Positions 1 through 9,270 of a DNA stretch of 64,000 bases are shown piece by piece. The notes under the pieces are model-generated. The model saw nothing but the letters and a program-made list of their open reading frames with translations, was not told the DNA's origin and searched no databases. The translations under genes were made by a program, and so were the position numbers. Every line of letters begins with the position of its first letter. Position 1 is the stretch's first letter. The DNA lies in assembly GCA_963921935.1 (NCBI GenBank), contig OY998185.1, forward strand, positions 64,495,717 to 64,559,716, written 5' to 3'. Origin of the DNA: Galeruca laticollis. Taxonomy: Eukaryota > Arthropoda > Insecta > Coleoptera > Chrysomelidae.

Positions 1-2
1 AG

Positions 3-2201
3 CACGTACGCAGTCCGTCTAAGCTCCCCAAGACTCCTGTAACCCAAGAACTCCAGACACAGGGGAAATCAGACAGGGGTGAACATCCAGCTAATGTGAA
101 TCACCAAAAAGCCAACTTCTTGCCTAGACGGCCATGCCCTGTAGACTATTCACAATGCAACAAGTCGAAATCTAAGGAAGTTGCAGTTTCAAGAATTACA
201 GTAGTCAACGAGGAATGGTCACCCACCAGGATCAGAGAAGATCAGGAGAATGATCCTCCCCTGAAGATGATCCGGCAATGGAAGAAAGAAAATCGGCGAC
301 CTACCTGGCAAGAAGTGTCAAGATTTTCACCGAAACTCAAGGCGTATTCGGCTCAGTGGGACTCCCTTGTCCTGGAAGAAGGGCTGTTGAAAAGAGTCCA
401 TGTAAACGATGATGGTTCTGAGATGAGGAGACAGCTAGTTATCCCGAGAACAAGAGTAGCTGAGGTACTAAAGAAGTTACACGACAGTCCATCGGGAGGT
501 CATCTGGGAGTGAAGAAAACCCTTCAGCGAGTCCGTGAAAGGTTTTATTGGATGAACAGCTCCGACGATGTGAAGGACTGGTGTAAGAAATGTACGACTT
601 GTGCTACGAGTAATGGACCACATCGCAAGTTAAAGGCACCCATGAAACAGTACAATGTTGGAAGCCCTTTCGAAAGGATTGTTTTAGATATCGCAGGGCC
701 ATTTCCAATGACAGAAAATGGTGGCAAATACATACTGGTTGTAACGGATTATTTAACAAAGTGGGTGGAAATTTACGCTATCCCGATTCAAGAGGCCACA
801 ACTGTCGCAGATGTATTGGTGAAAGAATTTATCAGCCGATATGGAGTGCCCTTGGAAGTCCACAGCGAACAGGGAAGAAATTTTGAAAGCCGTCTATTTC
901 AGGAGATTTGCGACAAGCTGGGAATGAAGAAGACCAGAACAACAGCATTACATCCACAGTCAGATGGAATGGTCGAGAAAATGAACAGAACTATTGGAAA
1001 ATACCTGTCCAAAGTAGTATCCAGCCATCAGAGAGATTGAGACCAGTATCTTTCCCTATTCGCATTGGCTTATCGATCTGCCGTCAATGAGTCCACGAGT
1101 GAAATACCGGCGAAAATCCTGTTTGGACGTGAAATGAGGCTTCCTTGTGACCTGGAATTTGGCAGCCGGCCTGGAGAAGATCTAGCAGGCGAAGACTACG
1201 TGATCCAATTGAAAAGAAGTCTGGACGATATTCATGAATTAGTTCGAACAAATCTTCAAGTTGCCAGCGACAGAATGAAAAGTCGCTACGACACGCAGGC
1301 CACAGAAGGCGGTTTTAAAGAAGGGGACAAAGTATGGTTACACAACCCGGCGAGGAGAAAAGGATTTTCTCCAAAATTACAAAAATCCTGGGAAGGTCCA
1401 TACTTAATCAAGAAAAGGATCAATGATGTTTTATATCGCATAAGCAAGATCCCCAACGGAAAACAACCAAAAGTAGTTCACCGAAATCGACTAGCGCCAT
1501 TCGAAGGAGACCATGACATAGAGGAAGGAGTAAACCTTATTCGAGATGTGTATGACCCCACCTTCGATGAATTTATGGGCGCGTATGGAGGTACCGGTAA
1601 AGCTAGATATGGAGTCACTTCGGACCAACAACAACATTTGTTCACTCTCCCGGAAGATTATTCACTGGCATACAACATCCCCGCCCGTATCAAGAACGCA
1701 CGAGGGTTGGCAACCGTCTTTCGAAAGAAGTTCGGGCAATTAGAAAAACTTGAAGACCAGATTCCAGCCCCTGGCAAGACACTGAAACTGAAACATAATT
1801 CGCGGTACGTCTTCTACGTGGTAACTAAAAATGAATTCCAAGATCGATCTACCTACCGCGATGTGTGGGAAGCACTTCGAAACCTCCGAGACCATGTGTT
1901 GGAATCCAACGTGAAGAAACTGGCTATGCCTAAGATAGCGAGTAACCAGTTGGATTGGCGAATCATCAGGAACATGGTAGAGATTATCTTTCAAGATACC
2001 GGTGTCCAGATATTAATTTGCAGCTACAACCCCCGTTATCAGTATCCGATGAAGACGGTGCCCTGCTGTTTCCATAAGATCGGAAAGTGTAGAAATGGGG
2101 CCAGTTGCCGATTCAAACATCCAGTCTCGGCTACACAAAAGTTCCAGGAGGAACTTCCATTTAAGGAGGGGGTAATGTTACGAAATAGCACACTGGTATA
2201 G
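3..2201 (+). pseudogene. Gypsy-type polyprotein fragment: integrase - TARG1-like macro domain - CCCH zinc finger (one nonsense codon)
   Basis: One frame is open from position 3 to the TAG at 2199-2201, broken only by TGA at 1038-1040 where copy B has Trp. In order: gag tail with the linker motif ending in RRPC; integrase H2C2 zinc finger (HDSPSGGHLGV then CKKCTTC, about 478-605); integrase core with D (LDIAGPFP, about 683), an altered second acidic residue (HSEQG instead of HSDQG) and E (HPQSDGMVEKMNRT). Next come an integrase C-terminal and GAYGGTG linker region, a macro domain (about 1626-2030; SLAY, GLATVFRKKFG, VVTK with Lys at 1827-1829, KLAMPKIA), then CCCH (C-x7-C-x5-C-x3-H, 2064-2120). 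The D-to-E change and the stop make this copy's integrase probably inactive. The C-terminus extends into the LTR. Confidence 0.88.
2162..2172 (+). other. Polypurine tract of gypsy copy A
   Basis: The purine run AAGGAGGGGG lies 3 nt upstream of the LTR start TGTTACG. This is the expected position of the plus-strand primer of an LTR retroelement. The mirror-image tract is present in copy B at about 5086-5096. Confidence 0.7.
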
Positions 2202-2663
2202 TCCCTAAAACCGACCCTGTCTAAGCCAGGTATAATAAATAAAATTATGGCGGATACGCAGTTATAAAAAACTGTTTACGATTGAGACTATCTTATCTAG
2301 AACTGGGTTTTGTGACCAGAGTTATCTAGAAAAGGCCAGAAAAATTATTTTTGTGTATAAGCCGCAGCCCGGAATTCTCTAGTACAAAAGGCACTAGTAT
2401 ATAAGGGGACTGATCAGGATGAGTTAGTTAGTTTATAATTTGACATAGTGAGTTAAACAGTAAATAAGTGAATATAAAGTGTTTATATAAATTAGTTTGA
2501 GTGAATATACAGTTAATATAAATTAATAATTAAGTGATTAGTTAAGTATATATAAATTAAGTGTTAGTGAGTTAGTGTTTCAATAAATTAGTAAGTAGCC
2601 ATACCGAGTGTTTAAAATTTATCCCACCTGTTTATTGTCTAAATAAATAAGAAAAACATTACA
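2176..2663 (+). repeat. 3' LTR of gypsy copy A (488 bp)
   Basis: The LTR begins TGTTACG and ends CATTACA, so it has the 5'-TG...CA-3' form with short terminal inverted ends. It is homologous to the LTRs of copy B (4818-5082 and 8710-9180, opposite strand) and to the solo LTR at 29035-29452. It contains an AATAAA-rich stretch near its 3' side. The polyprotein stop codon lies 24 nt inside the LTR. Confidence 0.88.
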
Positions 2664-3947
2664 ATACTATAGGCATCCGGCTTCCTATTAGTCCCGGGAC
2701 ATCCTGTACCAACATCACAGGGTTGTCAAATAATATTTTGATGAAATTCGAAACGTAAAAAAGATATTCCTTTAAAAAACATGTTATTCATTGGAATAGA
2801 CTCAAAATAAAAAAGTATTAAAGATAATGTAAGGATGAAAAACATATGGGGGGAAAGTAATGAAGGTGTGAGATGTTTTTACTTTCACGTAAACTTTTCG
2901 GTAATTTTCTAAAATTTTTAGGGAACCCTAGCAAATTCTTGGAAACCTAATAAATGTGACATTTTGTGGAACATTCAAACAATTTCTCAAAAATTTCTAT
3001 AACTTTTTGAAAAATTCGAGAATTATAATATAATATTACGAAAATAATAACAATTCCAAATATTATGTATGTATGTTTATGAGAATAAAAAATGTCATGA
3101 AAAAGATATCTTTCAATACAAGAATAAACTTTGTTCAGTTGAAAGTAAAACGAGAATTTGTTTGCCGTTTGTATAAATATAAATCGAAAGGAACCCGTAA
3201 CGTTTCCCGAATCTCCATATTCTAGGATTACATTTGAAATGTAACTGAAATACGGGAGAATTTCAGTTGCACACACACACAGACACGCATATTATAGAAA
3301 CCAATCACTGACAAATGCGTCAGATTAGCAATTTACAAATCTGCTATTGCTGCAATTACTGGCTCATTATTCTGTAAGTAATTACCCTATTTTCCCCAAT
3401 AGAACTAGTGCAGCATAGGCCCTGGTGCTTAACCAAAACTCATTATACCTCCCGATGCAAGAGTACTCCAAAACTGATCGAAATTTAGTGATAGGGATTC
3501 ACTTTGATCAGTGTCATTTATGAAAAATTTAAGAAAATCATACGAACTTATAATTGCCTGAAAATGCCCAAAATGAAATGAATATTTACGTAATTGATGA
3601 TAATTTCACCTTCAAAGGTTAAAAAGTGAAAATAATTTATCAAAACTCTCAGTTTTGGGTTAATTTTTACAATAAAAACACGAATTTGAACCCTTTTGTC
3701 GATAACAAAACTACCGGGTAAAAAAAGGAGAGGCACGCTTGAGGAATTTAGAGTAAATAAATGGAACAAAGTGTGTCATATAAAATACAAACAATACAAA
3801 CGTACATTAAACGAAAAAAAACTATATAATGATGTAATTATTGGATATATCAATATAAAATAATATTTCTACATTGATAAAAGTGGCAAAACTTTAAACC
3901 GTGCAAATCGTTTACGTTTTAGATAAACCAACAAAATGAAAAATTTG
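2664..3947. other. No gene recognised; AT-rich intergenic or degraded repeat
   Basis: This stretch is AT-rich with stop codons in all frames. The open stretches on the minus strand (2947-3276, 3548-3769) match no family I recognise and have skewed, low-complexity composition. A short CA-rich microsatellite lies around 3268-3290. Confidence 0.6.
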
Positions 3948-3949
3948 AC

Positions 3950-4107
3950 GAAAAATCCTTTGAAGGAATTTTAGTTGGATATGAACCAAATGGCTATAAA
4001 ATTTGGAATGTAGAAAATCAAAATTTCTGAGTGGCACCTGATATTATTTTTGACGAAATAAATTTTCAAAGTTCACGCCTAATAAAATTAGACAATAGTC
4101 TTAATAA
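3950..4107 (+). pseudogene. Ty1/copia polyprotein fragment
   Basis: A short open stretch encodes a GILVGYEPNGYKIWNVE-type motif followed, after one stop codon, by APDIIFDE. This motif pair is characteristic of the region between integrase and RT in Ty1/copia polyproteins. It is only about 50 codons long and truncated on both sides. A second copia scrap, from the very C-terminus, lies at about 10508-10606 on the same strand and could belong to the same original insertion. Confidence 0.7.
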
Positions 4108-4211
4108 ATAAAATTATAACTCACATAGTACTTAACAAAATCAGTATTGTGTCTCAAAACTAATAGTTCCACTTCAGCACCAAATAAGACACTGAGACTC
4201 AAACACAATTA

Positions 4212-4640
4212 GCGGTACGTCTTCTACCCGCAGTATCCGAACTCTGCCACAAAATGCAGGTAGTCATTACGGGTTGTTGGAACTCTGCCAGTGTTTAAAA
4301 TTTTGGAGATTAACTACCAAACCAGTAGGGGTCTAATAGCCTAATCCTTTCAGAAATATACATAATTCTATGGGCCTCCGATTTTATCTATTATAAACCC
4401 TAATGACTCTAATAGGATTAAACTAAATGGTTGCGGCACAGTTCGAACATTTCAGTAATCCTCAAATTGATACAAGTCAGGTAAAATTTTATTTTGTGGC
4501 AGAGTTCGGATATGCCCCTTCTACCTGGTAACTAGAAACGAATTCCCAGATCGATCCATCTACCGGTGTAGAAATATGTGCAGTTACCGATTCAAAAATC
4601 CAGTCCCGACTGCACAGAAGTCCCAGGCAGGCTAGGGACA
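4212..4640 (+). repeat. Gypsy polyprotein scrap (macro/CCCH region) split by a MITE
   Basis: Positions 4212-4228 and 4518-4640 match, on the plus strand, the part of copy A around 1803-2150 (end of the macro domain and the CCCH region), with an internal deletion. The two parts are separated by the 289-bp inverted-repeat element at 4229-4517, whose 8-bp target duplication CTTCTACC is itself gypsy sequence. This is a decayed third copy of the polyprotein 3' end. Confidence 0.7.
4229..4517. mobile_element. MULE-derived MITE (289 bp) with 8-bp target duplication
   Basis: The element starts CGCAGTATCCGAACTCTGCC and ends in the inverted equivalent; both ends continue into CACAAAAT. It is flanked by a perfect 8-bp direct repeat CTTCTACC (4221-4228 and 4518-4525). 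Its two ends are nearly identical to the two ends of the transposase-bearing element at 53441-54986, including secondary copies of the GAACTCTGCCA motif about 35 bp inside. It has no coding capacity. It is therefore best read as an internal-deletion derivative mobilised by a MULE transposase of that family. Confidence 0.85.
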
Positions 4641-4650
4641 CTGCAGACCG

Positions 4651-4675
4651 TGCCATCTATAGAGCCCGTCGAGTA
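4651..4675. repeat. 25-bp inverted repeat partner of 10014-10038
   Basis: The reverse complement of this segment matches the segment near 10015 in all but about one position. The pair flanks gypsy copy B and the LINE remnant beside it. No other copy was noticed in the window. It may be the ends of an older element or displaced flanking sequence. Confidence 0.5.
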
Positions 4676-4817
4676 ACTAAAATCGGTAGATAATTCCAAA
4701 AAATTAACGAAAACTGTAACGTCGTTAGTAATCAAATTTTATTAATTTTTATAACTGCGTATGCGCGATATCATATTGCTCGTCCTCATCCCCACATGTT
4801 ATATATTATACTGTTAT

Positions 4818-5082
4818 CATTTATAACTAACTAATTCTTCCTGATCAGTCCCCTTATATACTAGTGCCTTTTGTACTAGAGAATTCCGGGCTGCGGCTTA
4901 TACACACAAATAATTTTTCTGGCCTTTTCTAGATAACTCTGGTCACAAAAACCAGTTCTAGATAAGATAGTCTCAATCGTAAACAGTTTTTTATAACTGC
5001 GTATCCGCCATAATTTTAACTATTATACCTGGCTTAGACAGGGTCGGTTTTAGGGACTATACCAGTGTGCTGTTTCGTAACA
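4818..5082 (-). repeat. 3' LTR of gypsy copy B (truncated or diverged at its outer end)
   Basis: Positions from about 4818 to 5082 match the 5' LTR of the same copy (8930-9180) almost base for base, ending at CGTAACA. Left of about 4818 the similarity is lost, so the outer ~200 bp of this LTR have been deleted or replaced. A piece resembling another part of the LTR (ataactgcgtat) sits at about 4750, suggesting rearrangement. Confidence 0.8.
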
Positions 5083-8000
5083 TTACCCCCTCCTTAAATG
5101 GAAGTTCCTCCTGGAACTTTTGTGTAGCCGAGACTGGATGTTTAAATCGGCAACTGGCCCCATTTCTACACTTTCCGATCTTATGGAAATAGCAGGGCAC
5201 CGTCTTCATCGGATACTGATAACGGGGGTTGTAGCTGCAAATTAATATCTGGACACCGGTATCTTGAAAGATAATCTCTACCATGTTCCTGATGATTCGC
5301 CAACCTAACTGGTTACTCGCTATCTTAGACATAGCCAGTTTCTTCACGTTGGATTCCAACACATGGCCTCGGAGGTTTCGAAGTGCTTCCCACACATTGC
5401 GGTAGGTAGATCGATCTTGGAATTCATTTTTAGTTACCACGTAGAAGACGTACCGCAAATTATGTTTCAGTTTCAGTGTCTTGCCAGGGGCTGGAATCTG
5501 GTCTTCAAGTTTTTCTAATTGCCCGAACTTCTTTCGAAAGACGGTTGCCAACCCTCGTGCGTTCTTGATACGGGTGGGGATGTTATATGCCAGTGAATAA
5601 TCTTCCGGGAGAGTGAACAAATCTTGTTGTTGTTCCGAAGTGACTCCATATCTAGCTCTCCCGGTACCTCCATACGCGCCCATAAATTCATCGATGGTGG
5701 GGTCAGACACATCTCGAATAAGGTTTACTCCTTCCTCTATGTCATGGTCTCCTTCAAATGGCGCTAGTCGGTTTCGGTGAACGACTTTTGGTTTTCCGTT
5801 GGGGATCTTGCTTATGCGATATATAACATCATTGATCCTTTTCTTGATTAAGTATGGACCTTCCCAGAATTTTTGTAATTTTGGAGAAAATCCTTTTCTC
5901 CTCGTCGGGTTGTGTAACCATACTTTGTCCCCTTCTTTAAATCCGCCCTCTGTGGCCTGCGTGTCGTACCGACTTTTCATTCTGTCGCTGGCAACTTGAA
6001 GATTTGTTCGAACTAATTCATGAATATCATCCAGCCTTCTTCTCAATTGGATTGCTTAGTCTTCGCCTGCTAGATCTTTTCCATGCCGGCAGCCAAATTC
6101 CAGGTCACAAGGAAGCCTCATTTCACGTCCAAACAGGATTTTCGCTGATGTTTCACCCGTGGACTCATTGACAGCAGATCGATAAGCCAATGCGAATAGG
6201 GAAAGATACTGGTCCCAATCTCTCTGATGGCTGGATACTACTTTGGACAGGTATTTTCCAATAGTCCTGTTCATTCTCTCGACCATTCCATCTGACTGTG
6301 GATGTAAAGCTGTTGTCCTGGTCTTCTTCATTCCCAGCTTGTCGCAAATCTCCTGGAATAGATGGCTTTCAAAATTTCTTCCCTGATCACTGTGGACTTC
6401 CAAGGGTACTCCATATCGGCTGATAAATTCCTTCACCAATACATCCGCGACAGTTGTGTCCTCTTGGTTCGGGATAGCGTAAATTTCCACCCATTTTGTG
6501 AAATAATCCATTACAACCAGTATGTATTTGCTACCATTTTCTGTTGTCGGAAATGGTCCAGCGATGTCTAAAGCAATCCTTTCGAAATGGCTTCCAACAT
6601 TGTACTGTTTCATGGGTGCCTTTCTCTTGCGATGTGGTCCATTACTCGTAGCACAAGTCGTACATTTCCTACACCAGTCCTTCACATCGTCGGAGCTGTT
6701 CATCCAATAAAACCTTTCACGGACTCGCTAAAGGGTTTTCTTCACTCCCAGATGACCTCCCGATGGACTGTCGTGTAACTTCTCCAGTACCTCAGCAACT
6801 CTCGCTCTCGGGATAACTAGCTGTCTCCTCATCACAGAACCATCATCGTTTTCAAGGACTCTTTTTAACAGCCCTTCTTCCAGGACAAGAGAGTCCCACT
6901 GAGCTCCATATGCCTTGAGTGTCGGTGAAAATCTTAACACTTCTTGCCAGGTAGGTCGCCGATTTTCTTCCTTCCATTGCCGGATCATCTTCAGGTGAGG
7001 ATCATTCTCCTGATCTTCTCTGATCCTGGTGGGTGACCACTCCTCGTTGACTACTGTAGTTGTTGAAACTGCAGCTTCCCTAGATTCCGGCTTGTTGCAG
7101 TCTGTTGGGCACGGTCGTCTGGACAGGGAGTCGGCATTTCGGTGACTCACATTAGCTGGATGTTCAGCCCTGTCTGATTTCCCTTTTGACTGGCGTTCTT
7201 TGGTGACAGGAGTCTTGTGGCGCTTAGACGGACTGCGTACGTGCTGTAGCTCGCCACACTTCTGGCATATAATCTTCTTCGGTCTGTTGTCTGCCATACC
7301 TTTCAACAAGTTGACGATCTGATCAAGTTTGTCATCGTTATCTTCTTCCTGCATGGTTCTACCTTTGTTGTACCGCGACCTTTTCTTGGCTGCTTTGCAT
7401 TTAAGAGGTTCTTGGTTTACAGGAGTCATAGGACGCTTACACGAACTGCGTGCATGCTCTAGCTCGCCACAATTACAGCACCTGATTTTCTTCGGCTTCT
7501 TGTCTACCATACCTTTCAACAAGTTGACGATCTGGTCAAGTCTGTCATCGTCACCTTCTTCCTGTATGGTCCTATCTTTGTTGTATCCCGAAGCCATCGT
7601 GGCTGCTTCATAATCAAGAGCAGCAGTGAATGCATCGGCCAATGTTTTAGGATGGGCTAATCGAAGCGTCTCCTCCATATCGTGGTCACACAAGCCGTCA
7701 ATAAAGGCCTGGATGCCTCAACATTCCATCATGTTCTCTGGTGCTGATGGATAAGCAACTCGAACTAGTCGGGCAATATCCATTTCATACTCTTGAAGGG
7801 ATTCGTAACGTTTCCGCCTTCGGTTATTCAGCTGGGATTGGTGCAAATGTTCTAGATGTTCGTGACCATATCGCATGTCCAACCTCTTCTTAAACTGCTC
7901 GAAGTCATCCGTTTCTTCAAGTGGTATCGTCTGAAGTACGTCTAAGGCATCTCCTCGAAGCGCGATGGTTAAGTTCACTGCTTTCTCCTTATTGGACCAA

Positions 8001-8665
8001 TTATTCACTCTAGCGGCTGCTTTAATCTGTTTCACATAATTAGTCCCCGATGTCTTTCCGTCGAATGTTGGGGTCTTGACTCGTGCAAAACTGCCAATGT
8101 CCTCTATCCTGGAGTTTATTTCTGGCCTGCAGGGTTTTATATGTTCAATCTTCTTCTCTTCTGCTGGCGTGTCTTGTGTTCTTAAATCTGCCATATTTCT
8201 CTCCAATTTCTTGATTTTTTCGTCTATCATTGTCATCTTGTTTTCAATGTCTGATTTTAGAGACGAAATTTTATTCTCGGCGTCAGCAGCAATGTCATTT
8301 TTTAACGATAAGATATCGGCAGAAATGTCATTTTTCATAGTAGAAATGTTCTCGTCCATATTAGTAGAAATATCATTCTTCATAGTGGAAATCTTCTCGT
8401 CCATATTAGTAGAAATATCATTCTTCATAGTAGAAATATCGTTTTTCACATTCGTTGAAATCTTCTCTTCCATGGCAGAAATTGACGAGATTAAGGTGGA
8501 AGCCTCGTCATTAAATAAAAATGTTTCTGGATCCAAGCCGTCACTTACCAGTGCCACTTTGAGTCTTTCTACTAATTCACTTTTCTTACCGGACGTTTCC
8601 AATTCACGATCTTCCAATTCTGCTCTTAATTCCGTGACTTTCAGATCACATAGTCTCTTGGCCAT
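5057..8665 (-). pseudogene. Gypsy-type polyprotein: SAP - coiled coil - CCHC - integrase - macro - CCCH (three nonsense codons)
   Basis: ATG at 8665 opens one 1202-codon frame interrupted only by TGA (7718-7720), TAG (6728-6730) and TAA (6056-6058). Residues about 3-40 form a SAP motif (DLKVTELRAELEDRELETSG); about 80-170 are coiled coil with repeated STMKNDISTNMDE units. Knuckle 1 near residue 396 is CX2CX4HX4C; a duplicated spacer carries a second knuckle (CQKCGELQH) lacking its last Cys. From about residue 508 the RNase H-integrase linker begins. Integrase then shows H2C2, D (LDIAGPFP), D (HSDQGRNF) and E (HPQSDGMVERMNRT), all intact. The macro domain spans about 1015-1145 with TARG1-type Lys retained (VVTK, ~1079) but the GCGLD catalytic loop replaced by a shorter ASNQL. 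CCCH lies at about 1158-1176. Confidence 0.88.
5086..5096 (-). other. Polypurine tract of gypsy copy B
   Basis: On the minus strand a run of A and G (AAGGAGGGGG) precedes the 3' LTR start TGTTACG by 3 nt, exactly as in copy A. It is the expected plus-strand priming site. Confidence 0.65.
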
Positions 8666-8690
8666 TTTTACGTAGCAATTTATTTATATT

Positions 8691-8708
8691 ATCCCACTTC
8701 TGATACCA
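8691..8708 (-). other. Primer-binding site resembling tRNA-Leu
   Basis: One base inside the 5' LTR of copy B, the minus strand reads TGGTATCAGAAGTGGGAT. It is complementary to the 3' end of insect tRNA-Leu (which ends CCCACTTCTGACACCA) with one mismatch. TGG is the complement of the CCA tail. The tRNA assignment is from memory of tRNA-Leu genes, not from a search. Confidence 0.7.
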
Positions 8709-8709
8709 A

Positions 8710-9180
8710 TGTAATGTTTTTTGTTATTTATTTAAACAATAAACGGGTGGGATAAATTTCAAAAACTCGGTATGGCTACTTACTAATTTATCTAAACACT
8801 AACTCACTAATCACTAACACTTAATTTATATATACAGTATATTCACTTAGACTAATTTATATAAACGGTTCACTAATTTATATTCACTAATTTATTTGTT
8901 TATCTCACGATGTCTAATTATCAACTAACTAACTCTTCCTGATCAGTCCCCTTATATACTAGTGCCTTTTGTACTAGAGAATTCCGGGCTGCGGCTTATA
9001 CACACAAATAATTTTTCTGGCCTCTTCTAGATAACTCTGGTCACAAAAACCAGTTCTAGATAAGATAGTCTCAATCGTAAACAGTTTTTTATAACTGCGT
9101 ATCCGCCATAATTTTAACTATTATACCTGGCTTAGACAGGGTCGGTTTTAGGGACTATACCAGTGTGCTGTTTCGTAACA
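8710..9180 (-). repeat. 5' LTR of gypsy copy B (471 bp)
   Basis: The plus-strand edges are TGTAATG and CGTAACA, the same terminal sequences as the other LTRs of this family. The LTR carries several short AT-rich tandem units (TTAGTGA/TAATTTATAT type) in its left half. It is followed inward by the primer-binding site at 8691-8708. Confidence 0.87.
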
Positions 9181-9270
9181 ATAGACTGCCAGGAGCTGCA
9201 GAGTAACTTAAACTGCCTTATGCAATGGTTTCATAAGAACGGAATGCTTTTAAATGTAGAAATATACAAA
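9181..9270 (+). pseudogene. LINE reverse transcriptase scrap
   Basis: Immediately right of the gypsy LTR, the plus strand encodes LQSNLNCLMQWFHKNGMLLNVE. This resembles the post-catalytic region of Jockey/CR1-type RTs (LQ.DLN.L..W...N.M.LN..KC). It is about 30 codons long and isolated. The gypsy insertion may have landed in this LINE. Confidence 0.5.

Larger units (their letters stand above)
1..2663 (+). mobile_element. Ty3/gypsy-type retrotransposon copy A, 3' portion with 3' LTR
   Basis: The left edge of the window cuts into a gypsy-type element running rightward: end of gag, integrase, a C-terminal macro domain and CCCH finger, a purine-rich tract (positions 2162-2172) and one LTR (2176-2663). 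It is closely related to copy B on the opposite strand (4818-9180), with near-identical reading frame and LTR. The 5' LTR and the start of gag, if present, lie outside the window. As in copy B, gag sequence runs straight into the RNase H-integrase linker, so protease, RT and RNase H are missing. The reading frame is open from position 3 to 2201 apart from one nonsense codon, so decay is recent. Confidence 0.9.
4818..9180 (-). mobile_element. Ty3/gypsy-type retrotransposon copy B, deletion derivative
   Basis: Read on the minus strand: 5' LTR (8710-9180), primer-binding site (8691-8708), one long polyprotein frame (8665-5057), polypurine tract, and a shortened 3' LTR (to 5082). The frame encodes SAP domain, coiled coil, zinc knuckles, integrase, macro domain and CCCH finger. 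Protease, RT and RNase H are absent; the RNase H-integrase linker follows directly after the zinc knuckles. Copy A carries the same junction. At its right edge the LTR meets LINE-derived sequence (9181 on). Three nonsense codons and the truncated LTR show it cannot produce a full protein now. Confidence 0.9.

Noticed and set aside
2947..3276. 109-codon minus-strand frame
   Set aside because: Low-complexity Phe/Ile/Tyr-rich composition typical of chance frames in AT-rich DNA, and no similarity recognised.
8076..8675. 199-codon plus-strand open frame
   Set aside because: It is the antisense of the gag SAP/coiled-coil region of gypsy copy B; its hydrophobic, Ser/Ile/Phe-rich composition is the mirror of a Lys/Asp/Met-rich coding strand.
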